Origin: Streptomyces indicus
GTDB taxonomy: Bacteria > Actinomycetota > Actinomycetes > Streptomycetales > Streptomycetaceae
Reading direction: 5' to 3'
Assembly (NCBI RefSeq): GCF_900100315.1
Contig: NZ_FNFF01000003.1
Span: 407,813 to 471,812 of the forward strand
DNA: 64,000 nucleotides
The position numbers were made by a program, and so were the translations under genes. Position 1 is the stretch's first letter. The number at the start of each line of letters is the position of its first letter. The notes beneath the pieces are model-generated. The model searched no databases and was not told the origin of the DNA. It was given only the letters and a program-made list of their open reading frames with translations. Below, piece after piece: positions 24,877 through 32,953 of this stretch.

Positions 24877-25002
24877 CACCTAACGTTCGCCCTTGAACTT
24901 CCACCGGAGGCGGTGCGACGGCCGCCAGGAGGCGGTGGGAACTGCCGTCTCTGCCGGCGGTCCGGGTGCCGTCACTGTCGGCGGTCCGGATGACGTTAGG
25001 TG
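24877..25002 (-). promoter_or_regulatory. 10-bp long-range inverted repeat covering the citMHS ribosome site
   Basis: CACCTAACGT at 24877-24886 and its exact reverse complement ACGTTAGGTG at 24993-25002 are 106 bases apart. In the minus-strand transcript the 3' arm ACGTTAGGTG contains the AGGTG ribosome site directly before the ATG at 24871. Either a long-range RNA pairing that hides the ribosome site, or a pair of protein sites. Confidence 0.45.
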
Positions 25003-25011
25003 CCGCGAACT

Positions 25012-25027
25012 CGCGTTAACAAGATGT
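25012..25027. promoter_or_regulatory. CitB-regulator candidate site, copy 1
   Basis: CGCGTTAACAAGATGT, 141 bases upstream of the citMHS start. It differs in one base from the word at 62616-62631, which lies between tctC and the CitB-type response regulator gene. It also lies 33 bases beyond the stop of the neighbouring minus-strand operon element. Confidence 0.55.
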
Positions 25028-25059
25028 TGACGCGTGAGCAATAAGCGCAAAACTCCAGG

Positions 25060-27327
25060 TCACAGGGTTGTGCGCACGAGTGGGGCGGCTGCGGCGGGTG
25101 CGACCTGCACCGGCACCCCGTTCTGCACGGCCGTTCCCGAGAGCGCGTCGAGGCGGGTGCCGTCGAGGAGCTGGTTGTAGTTGGCGCCCGGGGTTTCGTG
25201 TGCGACGGACATACGGGTGCCGGGGCGGTCGTGTCCCCAGCCGTGCGGGAGGCTCACCACTCCCCTGCGGACGGTGTCGGTGATCTCCACGGGGGTCTCG
25301 ATCTCGCCGCCGTCGCCCTTCACGCGGGCGAGCGCGCCGTCGGCCAGGCCCAGGCGCCGGGCGTCCTCGGGGTGGATCTGGAGGGTGCAGCGGTTGGAGC
25401 CGCCCTGGAGCGCGGGGACGTTGTGCATCCAGCTGTTGTTGGAGCGCAGATGGCGGCGGCCGATGAGGACCAGGCTGTCGTGCGGGCGGTCGAGGGTGGC
25501 CGCGAGCGCGGGGAGCTGCCCCGCGATCGGCTCGGGCAGCAGCTCGACCTTGCCGCTGCGGGTCTTCAGGAGCTGCGGGATGCGCGGCTGGAGCGGGCCG
25601 AGATCGATGCCGTGCGGGTGGGCGAGGAGCTTGGCGAGGGTGAGGCCCTCGGGGTGGGCGCCGAAGCCGTCGCCGTACGGGCCGAGGCGGAGCATCAGGT
25701 CGAGGCGCTGCTCGACGGTGCTGTCGCCGGTGAGCCGTCCGGCGAGTTCCTTCGGGTCGCGGCCGTGCACCTGCGACTGCGGGTCGGCCACGGCCTTGCC
25801 GAGGGAGCGTTCGATGACCATGTGGTCCACGGTCTCGGCCGGCAGTCCGTGCATCCCGGTGGCGGCCAGGATGAGGCGCGAGAGGATCTCGCTCTCCTGC
25901 ATCAGGCCGTCCTCCAGGGGGACGGCGGCGCGGGTGTAGCGGACCTGGTTGCGGACGGCGAGCGCGTTGAAGGCGAAGTCGAAGTGGCCGCTCTGGGCGG
26001 GCGGCGGCGGGGGCAGCACCACGTCGGCATGGCGCGAGGTCTCGTTGAGATACGGGTCCACGCTGACCATGAAGTCCAGGCTCTCGAGCGCCTGGTCGAG
26101 GCGGTTGCCGTCCGGGGCGGACAGGACGGGGTTGGCGGCGATGGTGAGCACGGCCCGGATGCGGTCCTCGCCCGGGGTGTCGATCTCCTCGGCGAGTGCG
26201 GCGGCCGGCAACTCCCCCTTGGCCTCCGGGTATCCGGAGACCCGGCTCCTCCAGCGGCCGAGCGCGAAGCCCTTGCCGGGGGCGGCGGGACGGGGTGCCT
26301 TGTCCGTGGCGGAGAGGGGGAAGAGCGCGCCGCCGGGGCGGTCGAGGTTGCCGGTCAGGATGTTGAGCACATCGACGAGCCAGCTGGTGACCGTGCCGAA
26401 CTCCACGGTGCTCGCGCCGATCCGGCCGTAGACGGCGGCGCTCTGTGCTCCCGCCAGTTCCCGGGCGACGGCACGGATCTCCTCGGCCGGCAGGTCGCAC
26501 GCCTCGGTGACGGCCTCCGGGGTGAACCGCCGCAGCGCTGCGCCGACTTGGGCGACCCCGTCCACGTACGCTCCGAGCTCGCCCAGCTCGACCAGGCCCT
26601 CCTCGAAGAGCGTGGTGGCGAGGGCCGCGAGCAGCAGCCCGTCGCTGCCGGGGCGGGGCGCGAGGTGCCGGGTGGCCATCCGGGCGGTACGGGTGCGGCG
26701 CGGGTCGACCACGGTCAGGGTGCCGCCGCGCTTCTTGAGCTCCTTGAGCTTGCCGGGGAAGTCGGCGGCCGTGCACAGACTGCCGTTGGACTCCAGGGGG
26801 TTGGCGCCGATCAGGAGCAGGTGGTCGGTGCGGTCGAGGTCGGGCACCGGGATGGCGAAGGCGTCACCGAAGAGCAGGCCGCTGGAGACGTGCTTGGGCA
26901 TCTGGTCGAGCGTGCTGGCCGTGAACAGCTTGCGGATCTTGAGCGTGGTCAGCAGCACGGGCGGATAGAGGCCGCCGGCCATGGTGTGCACGTTGGGGTT
27001 GCCCAGCATGACGCCGAGCGCGTCGGATCCGTGGGCCTCGATCAGCGGGCGCAGCCGCTGCGCGACGACCTCGAACGCCTCGTCCCAGCTTGCCTCTTGG
27101 AGCCGTCCGTCCTTGCGGACGAGCGGGGTGCGCAGCCGGTCGGGGTCGGCGTCGAGCTCGCCGAAGGAGGCGCCCTTGGGGCAGATGAACCCCTTGCTGA
27201 ACACATCGTCCCGGTCACCGCGCACCCCGGTGACGCGGGTGCCTTCGACGGTGAGGGTCAGGCCGCAAGTGGCCTCGCAGAGCGGGCAGATGCGCAGGGC
27301 GGTGCGGGCTTCGCGCTGGACGGACAC
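25060..27327 (-). CDS. Molybdopterin-dependent oxidoreductase with 4Fe-4S site
   Basis: Protein of 755 residues of the DMSO reductase superfamily. The N-terminal 4Fe-4S ligands are Cys14, Cys17, Cys21 and Cys49 (C-x2-C-x3-C-x27-C, GFICPKG). The molybdopterin domains follow, with LLLIGANPLESNG and PALQGGSNRCTLQIHPEDA, and the C-terminal dinucleotide-binding domain (HGWGHDRPGTRMS). There is no Tat signal, so it is cytoplasmic, like assimilatory nitrate reductase, BisC-like or formate-dehydrogenase-like enzymes. The GTG at 27327 has GGGAGGG seven bases upstream; longer starts at 27360 and 27393 add a short Pro/Arg tail. An operator palindrome lies at 27415-27432. Substrate not assigned. Confidence 0.88.
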   Translation of the reverse strand: MSVQREARTALRICPLCEATCGLTLTVEGTRVTGVRGDRDDVFSKGFICPKGASFGELDADPDRLRTPLVRKDGRLQEASWDEAFEVVAQRLRPLIEAHGSDALGVMLGNPNVHTMAGGLYPPVLLTTLKIRKLFTASTLDQMPKHVSSGLLFGDAFAIPVPDLDRTDHLLLIGANPLESNGSLCTAADFPGKLKELKKRGGTLTVVDPRRTRTARMATRHLAPRPGSDGLLLAALATTLFEEGLVELGELGAYVDGVAQVGAALRRFTPEAVTEACDLPAEEIRAVARELAGAQSAAVYGRIGASTVEFGTVTSWLVDVLNILTGNLDRPGGALFPLSATDKAPRPAAPGKGFALGRWRSRVSGYPEAKGELPAAALAEEIDTPGEDRIRAVLTIAANPVLSAPDGNRLDQALESLDFMVSVDPYLNETSRHADVVLPPPPPAQSGHFDFAFNALAVRNQVRYTRAAVPLEDGLMQESEILSRLILAATGMHGLPAETVDHMVIERSLGKAVADPQSQVHGRDPKELAGRLTGDSTVEQRLDLMLRLGPYGDGFGAHPEGLTLAKLLAHPHGIDLGPLQPRIPQLLKTRSGKVELLPEPIAGQLPALAATLDRPHDSLVLIGRRHLRSNNSWMHNVPALQGGSNRCTLQIHPEDARRLGLADGALARVKGDGGEIETPVEITDTVRRGVVSLPHGWGHDRPGTRMSVAHETPGANYNQLLDGTRLDALSGTAVQNGVPVQVAPAAAAPLVRTTL

Positions 27328-27414
27328 GGGCCCTCCCGGGCGTCGCGGTGGGTGGCGCATGAAGGGGTCGAGGGGTCGTACGGGCAGTCGCATGCGGTGG
27401 CGCGTACACCGGGA

Positions 27415-27432
27415 GCATACCGACCGGTATGC
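27415..27432. promoter_or_regulatory. TetR-type operator upstream of the molybdo-oxidoreductase
   Basis: GCATACCGACCGGTATGC has perfect seven-base arms around GACC. It lies 88 bases before the GTG start and is similar (13 of 18) to the site at 6207-6224. The next upstream gene is a TetR regulator, the natural candidate to bind it. Confidence 0.7.
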
Positions 27433-27467
27433 ATGACGGGGAGGGGTCGGAGGTCGGAGGGTTGGCC

Positions 27468-27487
27468 GGGGCGGGGCGGGGGCGGGG
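27468..27487 (+). other. G-quadruplex motif with one-base loops
   Basis: Four G-runs (GGGG, GGGG, GGGGG, GGGG) separated by single C bases on the plus strand, which is the template strand for the minus-strand genes. It lies between the TetR stop and the operator at 27415. Confidence 0.7.
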
Positions 27488-27558
27488 CGAGTGCGTGTGC
27501 GCGATGCGCGGTGCGGGTGGGTGCGCAGTGCGCGTGGGCGGTCAGGGTGCGTGGGCGC

Positions 27559-28188
27559 TCAGTCGAACGTCGGCGCGAGGTACGCGTGCAGCAGCTTGCG
27601 GGTCTCCGCGATGAGGTCGGGGTCCCCCGACGGGTCGGTGCGGAAGGCGAGTTGGAGCAGTGCGTCGGTGGCCTCCACGGACACGAGCAGGGCGCGGCGC
27701 ACCCGGTCGTCCAGGGGCTTGCCGAGGTGTCCGGCGAGGACGCCGCCGAGGCGGTCCGCGACCTGGTGGTTGGCGTCCGCGCCGCCCGAGGGGACCCCGA
27801 AGTCGACCAGGGCGAAGCCGGGCACGGTGCGCTTCATCGCCAGGTACTCGTCCAGCGCGGCGTTCACGGCGGCGCGCCAGTCGGGCGCCCGGAGCGTGGC
27901 CATGCGGGCGGCGGTGCGCTCCACGTAGAGGTCCAGGTTGCGCAGGGCGAGGGCGTCGGCCAGCGCACGCTTGTTACCGAAGAAGCGGTACACCGAGCCG
28001 ATCGGCACGCCCGCGCGGTCCGCCACGGCGCGGGTCGTCAGTCCGTCGTAGCCGACCTCGTCGAGCAGCGCGGCACACGCGTCGAGTATCCGGCCGAGCC
28101 GTTCGGCACTGCGCTCCTGCACGGGTACGCGGCGCAGCGCGCCGGCCGACTGGTCACTGAGGGAGGGCGTCGTGGTCACGGGGTCCAT
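27559..28188 (-). CDS. TetR/AcrR-family regulator
   Basis: Protein of 209 residues with the HTH in RILDACAALLDEVGYDGLTT through GSVYRFFGNKRALADAL and a helical C-terminal domain. ATG at 28188 (MDPVTTT) is used; the longer frame to 28242 is rejected for lack of a ribosome site. It lies between the envelope operon (28268) and the molybdo-oxidoreductase, all on the minus strand. The strong palindrome at 27415-27432, right after this gene and before the oxidoreductase, makes that enzyme its likely target. Confidence 0.88.
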   Translation of the reverse strand: MDPVTTTPSLSDQSAGALRRVPVQERSAERLGRILDACAALLDEVGYDGLTTRAVADRAGVPIGSVYRFFGNKRALADALALRNLDLYVERTAARMATLRAPDWRAAVNAALDEYLAMKRTVPGFALVDFGVPSGGADANHQVADRLGGVLAGHLGKPLDDRVRRALLVSVEATDALLQLAFRTDPSGDPDLIAETRKLLHAYLAPTFD

Positions 28189-28267
28189 GATGCAGGGGCG
28201 GCCTTTTCTGTACGGAGCCTGGACGGTCGGCCCGGTGTGCACCGTGCGTGCGCGGCCTGCGGCGAGC

Positions 28268-29725
28268 TCATGCGAGCAGCAGGCCGAGGCCGCCCAGGGT
28301 GTACGCGATCATCAGCGCGAACAGGGGCAGTTGGCCCGCGACCGCCCTGGCCGGGGGCAGCAGGCGTACGGCCCGGTCGTGGGCGGCGACGACACCGAGG
28401 ACGTGACCGGTGACGATCGCGATGACCTGGAGGGCGGCGAGGCCGCCCGGGCCGAGGAGAGGTGCGGGCGCGACGGGATTGTCAGTGCCGGATGCCAGGA
28501 TGACGGTGCGTGGTCCTTCCGTCACGAAGAGCGTGAAGTAGTGGGCGATGAGGTAGCCGAGGGCGATCGGGACCAGCGAGTGCGCGAAGGCCGCCCGCGG
28601 GTGCGGGGGCGAGGGGTGGCCGGGGGTCGGGGTGCCGGTCGGGCGGGCGGGTCCGGGGCGGCGGGCGAAGGCGCGGGTGGCGGCCGCGCACAGGGAGTAG
28701 AGGACGGCGACCAGAGCGATGGCGCCGAGCAGTCCGAGCGTGGCCGTGGTGGTGCGGCCCAGGGAGGAGGTCTGAAGGGTGGTGATCCAGGAGGGTGCGT
28801 CCGAGTAGCCGTCGTAGGCGGTGGAGCCGAGCATGACGCAGACGGTGGCGACGAGACCCGGGGCGGGCGGGGTGGCGTCGAGGCCGTGGAAGGGGTTGCG
28901 GAGCACGAGGCGTCCGTCGCGGCGGCGGCCCAGCGGTGAGAGGCGGGCGAACAGGGTGGAGTACGCCTCGAAGGCGTCGCCCTGGGTGAACCAGCGCGCG
29001 CCGAACCAAGCCGCGGCGGCGAGGTGGACGAGGGCGTACGTGAGCAGGAAGGCGAGCAGCGCGGTGCGGGAGGCCGGGTCGGTGGCGGCGAGTTCGAGCC
29101 AGGTGTAGGCGAACAGGCCCGCGGCGGCGGGCCACAGTCCGAGCCGGGGCGGCAGCGCGTGCCTCGCTGTGGCGGGGTCGCGCCCGAGCAGGCGGCAGCC
29201 GGCCGCGTGCAGGGTGCGCAGCGGGTTGAGCAGGCGCCAGACGGGGCCCAACAGGAGGGAGGCGGGGACGAGTCCGACCCAGAACAGGACGTGGACCGCG
29301 CCGGGGGCCGGGTTGCGCTCCGGGTCGTCGGGGCCGAACAGGAGGTGGGCGAGGACGAACAGGGCGGCGGCCAGGCCGAGTCCGCGCAGGACCAGGCGGG
29401 TGGCGCGGGCGTCGGCGAGGCGCTGGATCCCGCGGGGCAGCGCGAGACCGGAGCGGTCGCCGCGGAAGCGTGAGGTGGACCAGAGCAGCCCGAGCGCGAG
29501 GAAGGAGACGAACAGGGCGGCGAAGGCGCCCGCGTACGCGTAGAAGGGAGAGAGGGGGAGGTCGTGCTGGGAGCCGATGCCGTGGGCGAGTGACAGCGGG
29601 CCGTCGGGGGTGCCTGGGGTGGGGGCTGCGTGCCACGGGGCAGGGGATGCGTGCCCCAGGGCAGGGGACGCGTGCCCCGGGGTGACGGCTGCGTGCCCGG
29701 GTGCGGGGGCTGCGTACGGGATCAA
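28268..29725 (-). CDS. Polytopic membrane protein of the beta-helix/cupredoxin operon
   Basis: Protein of 485 residues with about ten predicted helices and no recognised family. The N-terminal 45 residues are a degenerate Gly/His/Ala/Pro repeat (GHASPALGHASPAPWHAA) that is likely outside. Distinctive conserved-looking segments are NPLRTLHAAGCRLLGRDP, WFTQGDAFEAYSTLFARLSP and STAYDGYSDAPSW, plus a late HYFTLFVTEGP. The start is a TTG at 29725 seven bases after the lipoprotein stop, preceded by GAGGGG. Third gene of an operon with the beta-helix protein and the cupredoxin-like lipoprotein, and probably the membrane anchor or transport part of that system. Confidence 0.75.
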   Translation of the reverse strand: MIPYAAPAPGHAAVTPGHASPALGHASPAPWHAAPTPGTPDGPLSLAHGIGSQHDLPLSPFYAYAGAFAALFVSFLALGLLWSTSRFRGDRSGLALPRGIQRLADARATRLVLRGLGLAAALFVLAHLLFGPDDPERNPAPGAVHVLFWVGLVPASLLLGPVWRLLNPLRTLHAAGCRLLGRDPATARHALPPRLGLWPAAAGLFAYTWLELAATDPASRTALLAFLLTYALVHLAAAAWFGARWFTQGDAFEAYSTLFARLSPLGRRRDGRLVLRNPFHGLDATPPAPGLVATVCVMLGSTAYDGYSDAPSWITTLQTSSLGRTTTATLGLLGAIALVAVLYSLCAAATRAFARRPGPARPTGTPTPGHPSPPHPRAAFAHSLVPIALGYLIAHYFTLFVTEGPRTVILASGTDNPVAPAPLLGPGGLAALQVIAIVTGHVLGVVAAHDRAVRLLPPARAVAGQLPLFALMIAYTLGGLGLLLA

Positions 29726-29731
29726 GTCCCC

Positions 29732-30655
29732 TCACCGGACCACGAGTTGGGTCAGGAGCAGGCCTGAGCCGTGGGTCTCGACCTCGAAGAGGCCGGTGCG
29801 GTCGGCGGTGAAGGTCAGGGAGGCCGGGCGGCCCGCAGCGAGGTCGGCTTCCTTGTCGTAGCCGTGTACGTGGAGCGTGTCGGCGCGGTCGCTCGTCACC
29901 GTCAGGCGGATGCGGTCGCCCTTCTTCACCTCGATGCGTCCGGGTGCGGGGTCGACCTGCTTGCCGTCGATGGTGATCTTCAGCGTGCGGTCGACGGCGG
30001 GCTCGGCGGGCTTGCTGGGCTTGTCCGGGGAGACGTCCGGGGCGTCGTCCGGCGGGGTGCTCTGTCCGTCCGGGTGGCTCACCGTGATCGTCTGTTCCAC
30101 GGGGGCGCCGCCGACCGCCCACACCGTGTGGTCGTCCGCGTAGAGGCGGACGGTCAGGCGGTGGCTGCGGTCCGGGACGAAGATCTCGGGGATGTGGTGA
30201 TGCTTCCCGTAGACCCGGCCGGCAGGCTTTCCGTCCACGTAGAGGCGTGCGTAGCCGCGCCCGGGCAGCGCGGCGCCGCCCACGCTGTCCGGGGTGAAGC
30301 GGAAGTTGCGTACGGTCAGGGCGAGTTCCCAGCCGTCGTCGCCCGGACGCGCGGCGAACTCCTCGACGGACGGGGCGCCCTCGGCCGCGACCTCCCGGTA
30401 CCGGTTGCCGTCCTCGTCCTTCGTGTCGAGCAGCCGGCCCGTGCTGCCGCTCGCCTCCTTGTGGCTGGTGCCCGGCTTGTGGTGGGTGGTCGGGCGGTCG
30501 GTGCAGCCCGCGGTCACGCCGGTGAGCAGCAGCGCCACGGCGACTGCGCGCACCACCCGCCGGGCGGACCGGGCGGACCGGGCAGGCTTGGCGGACCGGA
30601 CGGCCCGCCGCTCGGTCCGCTCGCCCTCACGCGCCGCTCCCCCGGGCCTCCTCAC
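29732..30655 (-). CDS. Cupredoxin-like lipoprotein
   Basis: Protein of 307 residues. A basic N-terminus leads to a hydrophobic core and the lipobox-like end TGVTAGC, so it is a predicted lipoprotein. The middle domain is beta-rich (immunoglobulin-like, with LALTVRNFRFTPDSVG). The C-terminal 85 residues look like a cupredoxin domain: KITIDGKQV, IEVKKGDRIRLTVTSD, LHVHGYD, then FTADRTGLFEVETHGSGLLLTQLVV. Possible copper ligands His in HVHGYD and THGSGLL are seen, but the Cys of the classic site is absent. The GTG at 30655 overlaps the beta-helix stop (GTGA). The long frame upstream to 31372 is a shadow inside the beta-helix gene. Confidence 0.75.
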   Translation of the reverse strand: MRRPGGAAREGERTERRAVRSAKPARSARSARRVVRAVAVALLLTGVTAGCTDRPTTHHKPGTSHKEASGSTGRLLDTKDEDGNRYREVAAEGAPSVEEFAARPGDDGWELALTVRNFRFTPDSVGGAALPGRGYARLYVDGKPAGRVYGKHHHIPEIFVPDRSHRLTVRLYADDHTVWAVGGAPVEQTITVSHPDGQSTPPDDAPDVSPDKPSKPAEPAVDRTLKITIDGKQVDPAPGRIEVKKGDRIRLTVTSDRADTLHVHGYDKEADLAAGRPASLTFTADRTGLFEVETHGSGLLLTQLVVR

Positions 30656-32730
30656 GCCGGCACCTCCGCCTCGTTCACGGCGGGCGGCGGCTGCTCCTCT
30701 TCCGCCGGCTCCTCGGCGGGCGCCTCGCCCGCGCGCTTCGCCGCCACCACCACGGCCCAGATCACCCATACGACACCGAGCAGCCCGCGGATCCAGGCCG
30801 GGCCGAGCGGGATCCAGGGCAGCATGACCACCGCCTTGTCGAAGGCGTCGAGCAGCGTGAGCACACCGAGGGCCACGGTGACCCAGCCGAACCACGGCCG
30901 TTCGCGCCGCAGCACCACACCCGCGCCGACCCACCACGCGCCGATGAACACCAGGGCGACGGCGGGCAGATACCCGGACTGGAGACCCTTCGTCGCGCCG
31001 GCCACGTCCAGGACGAGCCCGACGAGCCCCGCCGCGCAGGCCGCCGTCGCCCACCGGTGCGTGCGCAGCCGGCGCCACCACAGCACCCCGCCCACCAGGG
31101 CGAGGACCACCGCGATGCCGAGGGCGACCTGCACCTCGATGCGCTCGATGCCCGTGGCGCCGTACCAGTCGCAGCCGGCCGGCAGGCGCGCGGCCCGCGC
31201 GTCGTAGTCGGCGCACACCAACAGCGCGGCCAGTTTGGTGGGTTCGCCCGCGAGCCGGTCCGAGCCGCCCGACAGATCGCCGCGCTCGGAGCCGCACTCC
31301 GGCAGGGCGCGCGGTGTGGACGCGCCGGCCGAGCCCTGCCAGCAGTTGCCCTCGCCCTGCCCGTCCCACCACACGTCGGTGGCGTTCGGCCGGGACTTGC
31401 CCTGCTTGTCGATGCCGAGCTTGTTGCCCGCGTACCGGTTGTGGTGCGAGGTGTCCGCCTGCTTCGACCAGGCCGACTCACCGCGGATGAACGCGGGGAC
31501 GGCGCTCAGGAAGAAGGCGGCACGGTCGTGCCCGTAGACCCAGTTGTTCTCGTACAGGTTCCAGTTGCCGCCGGCGGTGATGATGCCGGTGCCGGGCGGC
31601 ATGGAGATCTGCGGGCAGACCACCCCGTCCTCGTAGCCGCGGTCGACGGGGTCCTTCGCGCAGGTGCCGTCGGCGATGTACTTGTAGTAGTCCGCGTTGT
31701 TGTCGTGGATGTCGTTGCGCTCGAACTTGGCGTGGTTCTGCGGCAGTCCGGGGTGGCCGGGGAAGGCGGAGTCCATGGAGGCGCCGCCCATGTTGTGGTC
31801 GAACTCGTTGTCGTGCACCCAGACCGAGTCGCCCGCGGTGCCGCTGTAGCCGACCATGTTGTGGTGGCTGCGGCAGCCGGTGATCTCGATGGAATAGCGC
31901 GGGACGTCGTAGCCGCGGCCGTCGTTGATGTTCGAGGCGCTGCCCGGGTAGATGCCGGAGTCGCCGTTGCCGTACGACTCGCAGTTCTTGTAGAGGCCGT
32001 GGTCGCTGGCGAAGGTGAGGAAGCCGTACTCGTCGTTCCAGCGGGTCAGGACGTTGTCGATGACGAAGCCGTCGCCGGCGAGCACGTAGAGGGAGTTGAA
32101 GGTGGTCCGCTGGGCGGTGAAGTTGCGGAAGTAGATCCCGTCGCTCTCGTCGGCGCGGATCGCGTTGAGCTTCCCGTACTTCGCGTCGATCACCACGTCG
32201 AGCCGCGAGGCGCCCGTGCCCTCGATCTGCAGGTCCTTCTTGCCGAGGATCGCGACCAGGTTCTGGTTGTGCGGGCACTGCTTCTGCTGCGCGAACGACA
32301 GGATCTGGTAGCCCAGCTGCGAGTCCTTGGCCTTGAGGTTGGCGCAGGCCCCGGTGGGCTTCGGCTGCGAGGGCTCCTCCTCGTAGAGGCCGGGCAGGAT
32401 TGCGATGTTCATGCCGGGCTCGTCGACGGCGTCCACCGCCTCCTGAAGGTGCCGGAACCCGTCCTTCTGGCACTGCGCGAAGAGATCGAGGTTCTTCTCG
32501 CGCAGGTCGGCCGGGAAGCCGGATATCCGGCGCTCGAAGTCCGCGCGGTCGTCCTTGCACACCAGCAGGTCGGGCGGCCCGTCGCGGTACGTGGGCACGC
32601 TGCCCGAACCGTCCGGGAACGTCACCGGGCGCTCCTCGTGCGCCGCGGCGACGGGGGCTGCGGTGAGCGCCGCGGCGAACGCCGCGCACAGCGCGACAAG
32701 GACGGCGAGAAGCCTTCGGGTCCATGACAT
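30652..32730 (-). CDS. Secreted right-handed parallel beta-helix protein with C-terminal membrane segments
   Basis: Protein of 692 residues. A signal peptide (residues 1-34, ending in AAPVAAAH) is followed by a parallel beta-helix domain of about 430 residues. Repeated short turns such as DGIYFRNFTAQRT, GDGFVIDNVLTRWND, NHGLYKNCESYGNGDSG-like coils, SVWVHDNEFDHNMGG and AKFERNDIHDNNADYY are typical of NosD-like or polysaccharide-active folds. Several Cys suggest disulfides. The last 170 residues hold four predicted helices (from IEVQVALGIAVVLALVGGVLW) and an acidic Pro-rich tail, so the beta-helix is anchored outside the cell. First gene of the operon with the cupredoxin-like lipoprotein and the polytopic protein. 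ATG at 32730 is chosen; the frame to 33066 overlaps hmgA. Confidence 0.85.
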   Translation of the reverse strand: MSWTRRLLAVLVALCAAFAAALTAAPVAAAHEERPVTFPDGSGSVPTYRDGPPDLLVCKDDRADFERRISGFPADLREKNLDLFAQCQKDGFRHLQEAVDAVDEPGMNIAILPGLYEEEPSQPKPTGACANLKAKDSQLGYQILSFAQQKQCPHNQNLVAILGKKDLQIEGTGASRLDVVIDAKYGKLNAIRADESDGIYFRNFTAQRTTFNSLYVLAGDGFVIDNVLTRWNDEYGFLTFASDHGLYKNCESYGNGDSGIYPGSASNINDGRGYDVPRYSIEITGCRSHHNMVGYSGTAGDSVWVHDNEFDHNMGGASMDSAFPGHPGLPQNHAKFERNDIHDNNADYYKYIADGTCAKDPVDRGYEDGVVCPQISMPPGTGIITAGGNWNLYENNWVYGHDRAAFFLSAVPAFIRGESAWSKQADTSHHNRYAGNKLGIDKQGKSRPNATDVWWDGQGEGNCWQGSAGASTPRALPECGSERGDLSGGSDRLAGEPTKLAALLVCADYDARAARLPAGCDWYGATGIERIEVQVALGIAVVLALVGGVLWWRRLRTHRWATAACAAGLVGLVLDVAGATKGLQSGYLPAVALVFIGAWWVGAGVVLRRERPWFGWVTVALGVLTLLDAFDKAVVMLPWIPLGPAWIRGLLGVVWVIWAVVVAAKRAGEAPAEEPAEEEQPPPAVNEAEVPA

Positions 32731-32812
32731 GCGCGAGAGAGTAGAGGATTGTTCATCTTTCCGGACCCCCTGCGGCAGCACTTTCTCCGCCGGCCGCCGA
32801 TCCCCGTCGCGG

Positions 32813-32874
32813 CCGCCCTCCGCGGCAGATCCCCGCGCCCGTCCCGCCCTCCGCGGCAGATCCCCACGCCCGGC
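32813..32874. repeat. Two 31-bp direct repeats
   Basis: CCGCCCTCCGCGGCAGATCC begins a 31-bp unit at 32813-32843 and again at 32844-32874, with only three differences. A third, more degenerate copy may precede it. The tract is in the divergent region between the beta-helix gene and hmgA. Confidence 0.7.
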
Positions 32875-32886
32875 CCGCCCGCCCCG

Positions 32887-32916
32887 TTGACGCACCCCGG
32901 CCCGGAATCCTACGGT
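32887..32916 (+). promoter_or_regulatory. Predicted hmgA promoter
   Basis: TTGACG (32887-32892), an 18-base spacer, then TACGGT (32911-32916), a housekeeping-type promoter 38 bases from the hmgA ATG. The -10 falls between the two arms of the operator inverted repeat. Confidence 0.55.
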
Positions 32917-32931
32917 GGACCATAGGATTCC
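32904..32931. promoter_or_regulatory. hmgA operator, perfect inverted repeat
   Basis: GGAATCCTA (32904-32912) and TAGGATTCC (32923-32931) are exact reverse complements separated by ten bases. The arms flank the -10 element, ideal for repression. The GntR gene at 34351 is a candidate regulator. Confidence 0.7.
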
Positions 32932-32953
32932 TTCAGGCACCGGGAGCGCCACC

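Noticed and set aside
24871..24904. Longer citMHS start at GTG 24904 with a TTA codon
   Set aside because: No ribosome site before the GTG, while the ATG at 24871 has AGGTG at good spacing; TTA regulation of citMHS is therefore not claimed.
29732..31372. 546-residue version of the cupredoxin-like protein
   Set aside because: The first 239 residues are an Arg/Gly-rich shadow of the beta-helix gene; the GTG at 30655 overlapping its stop is a better start.
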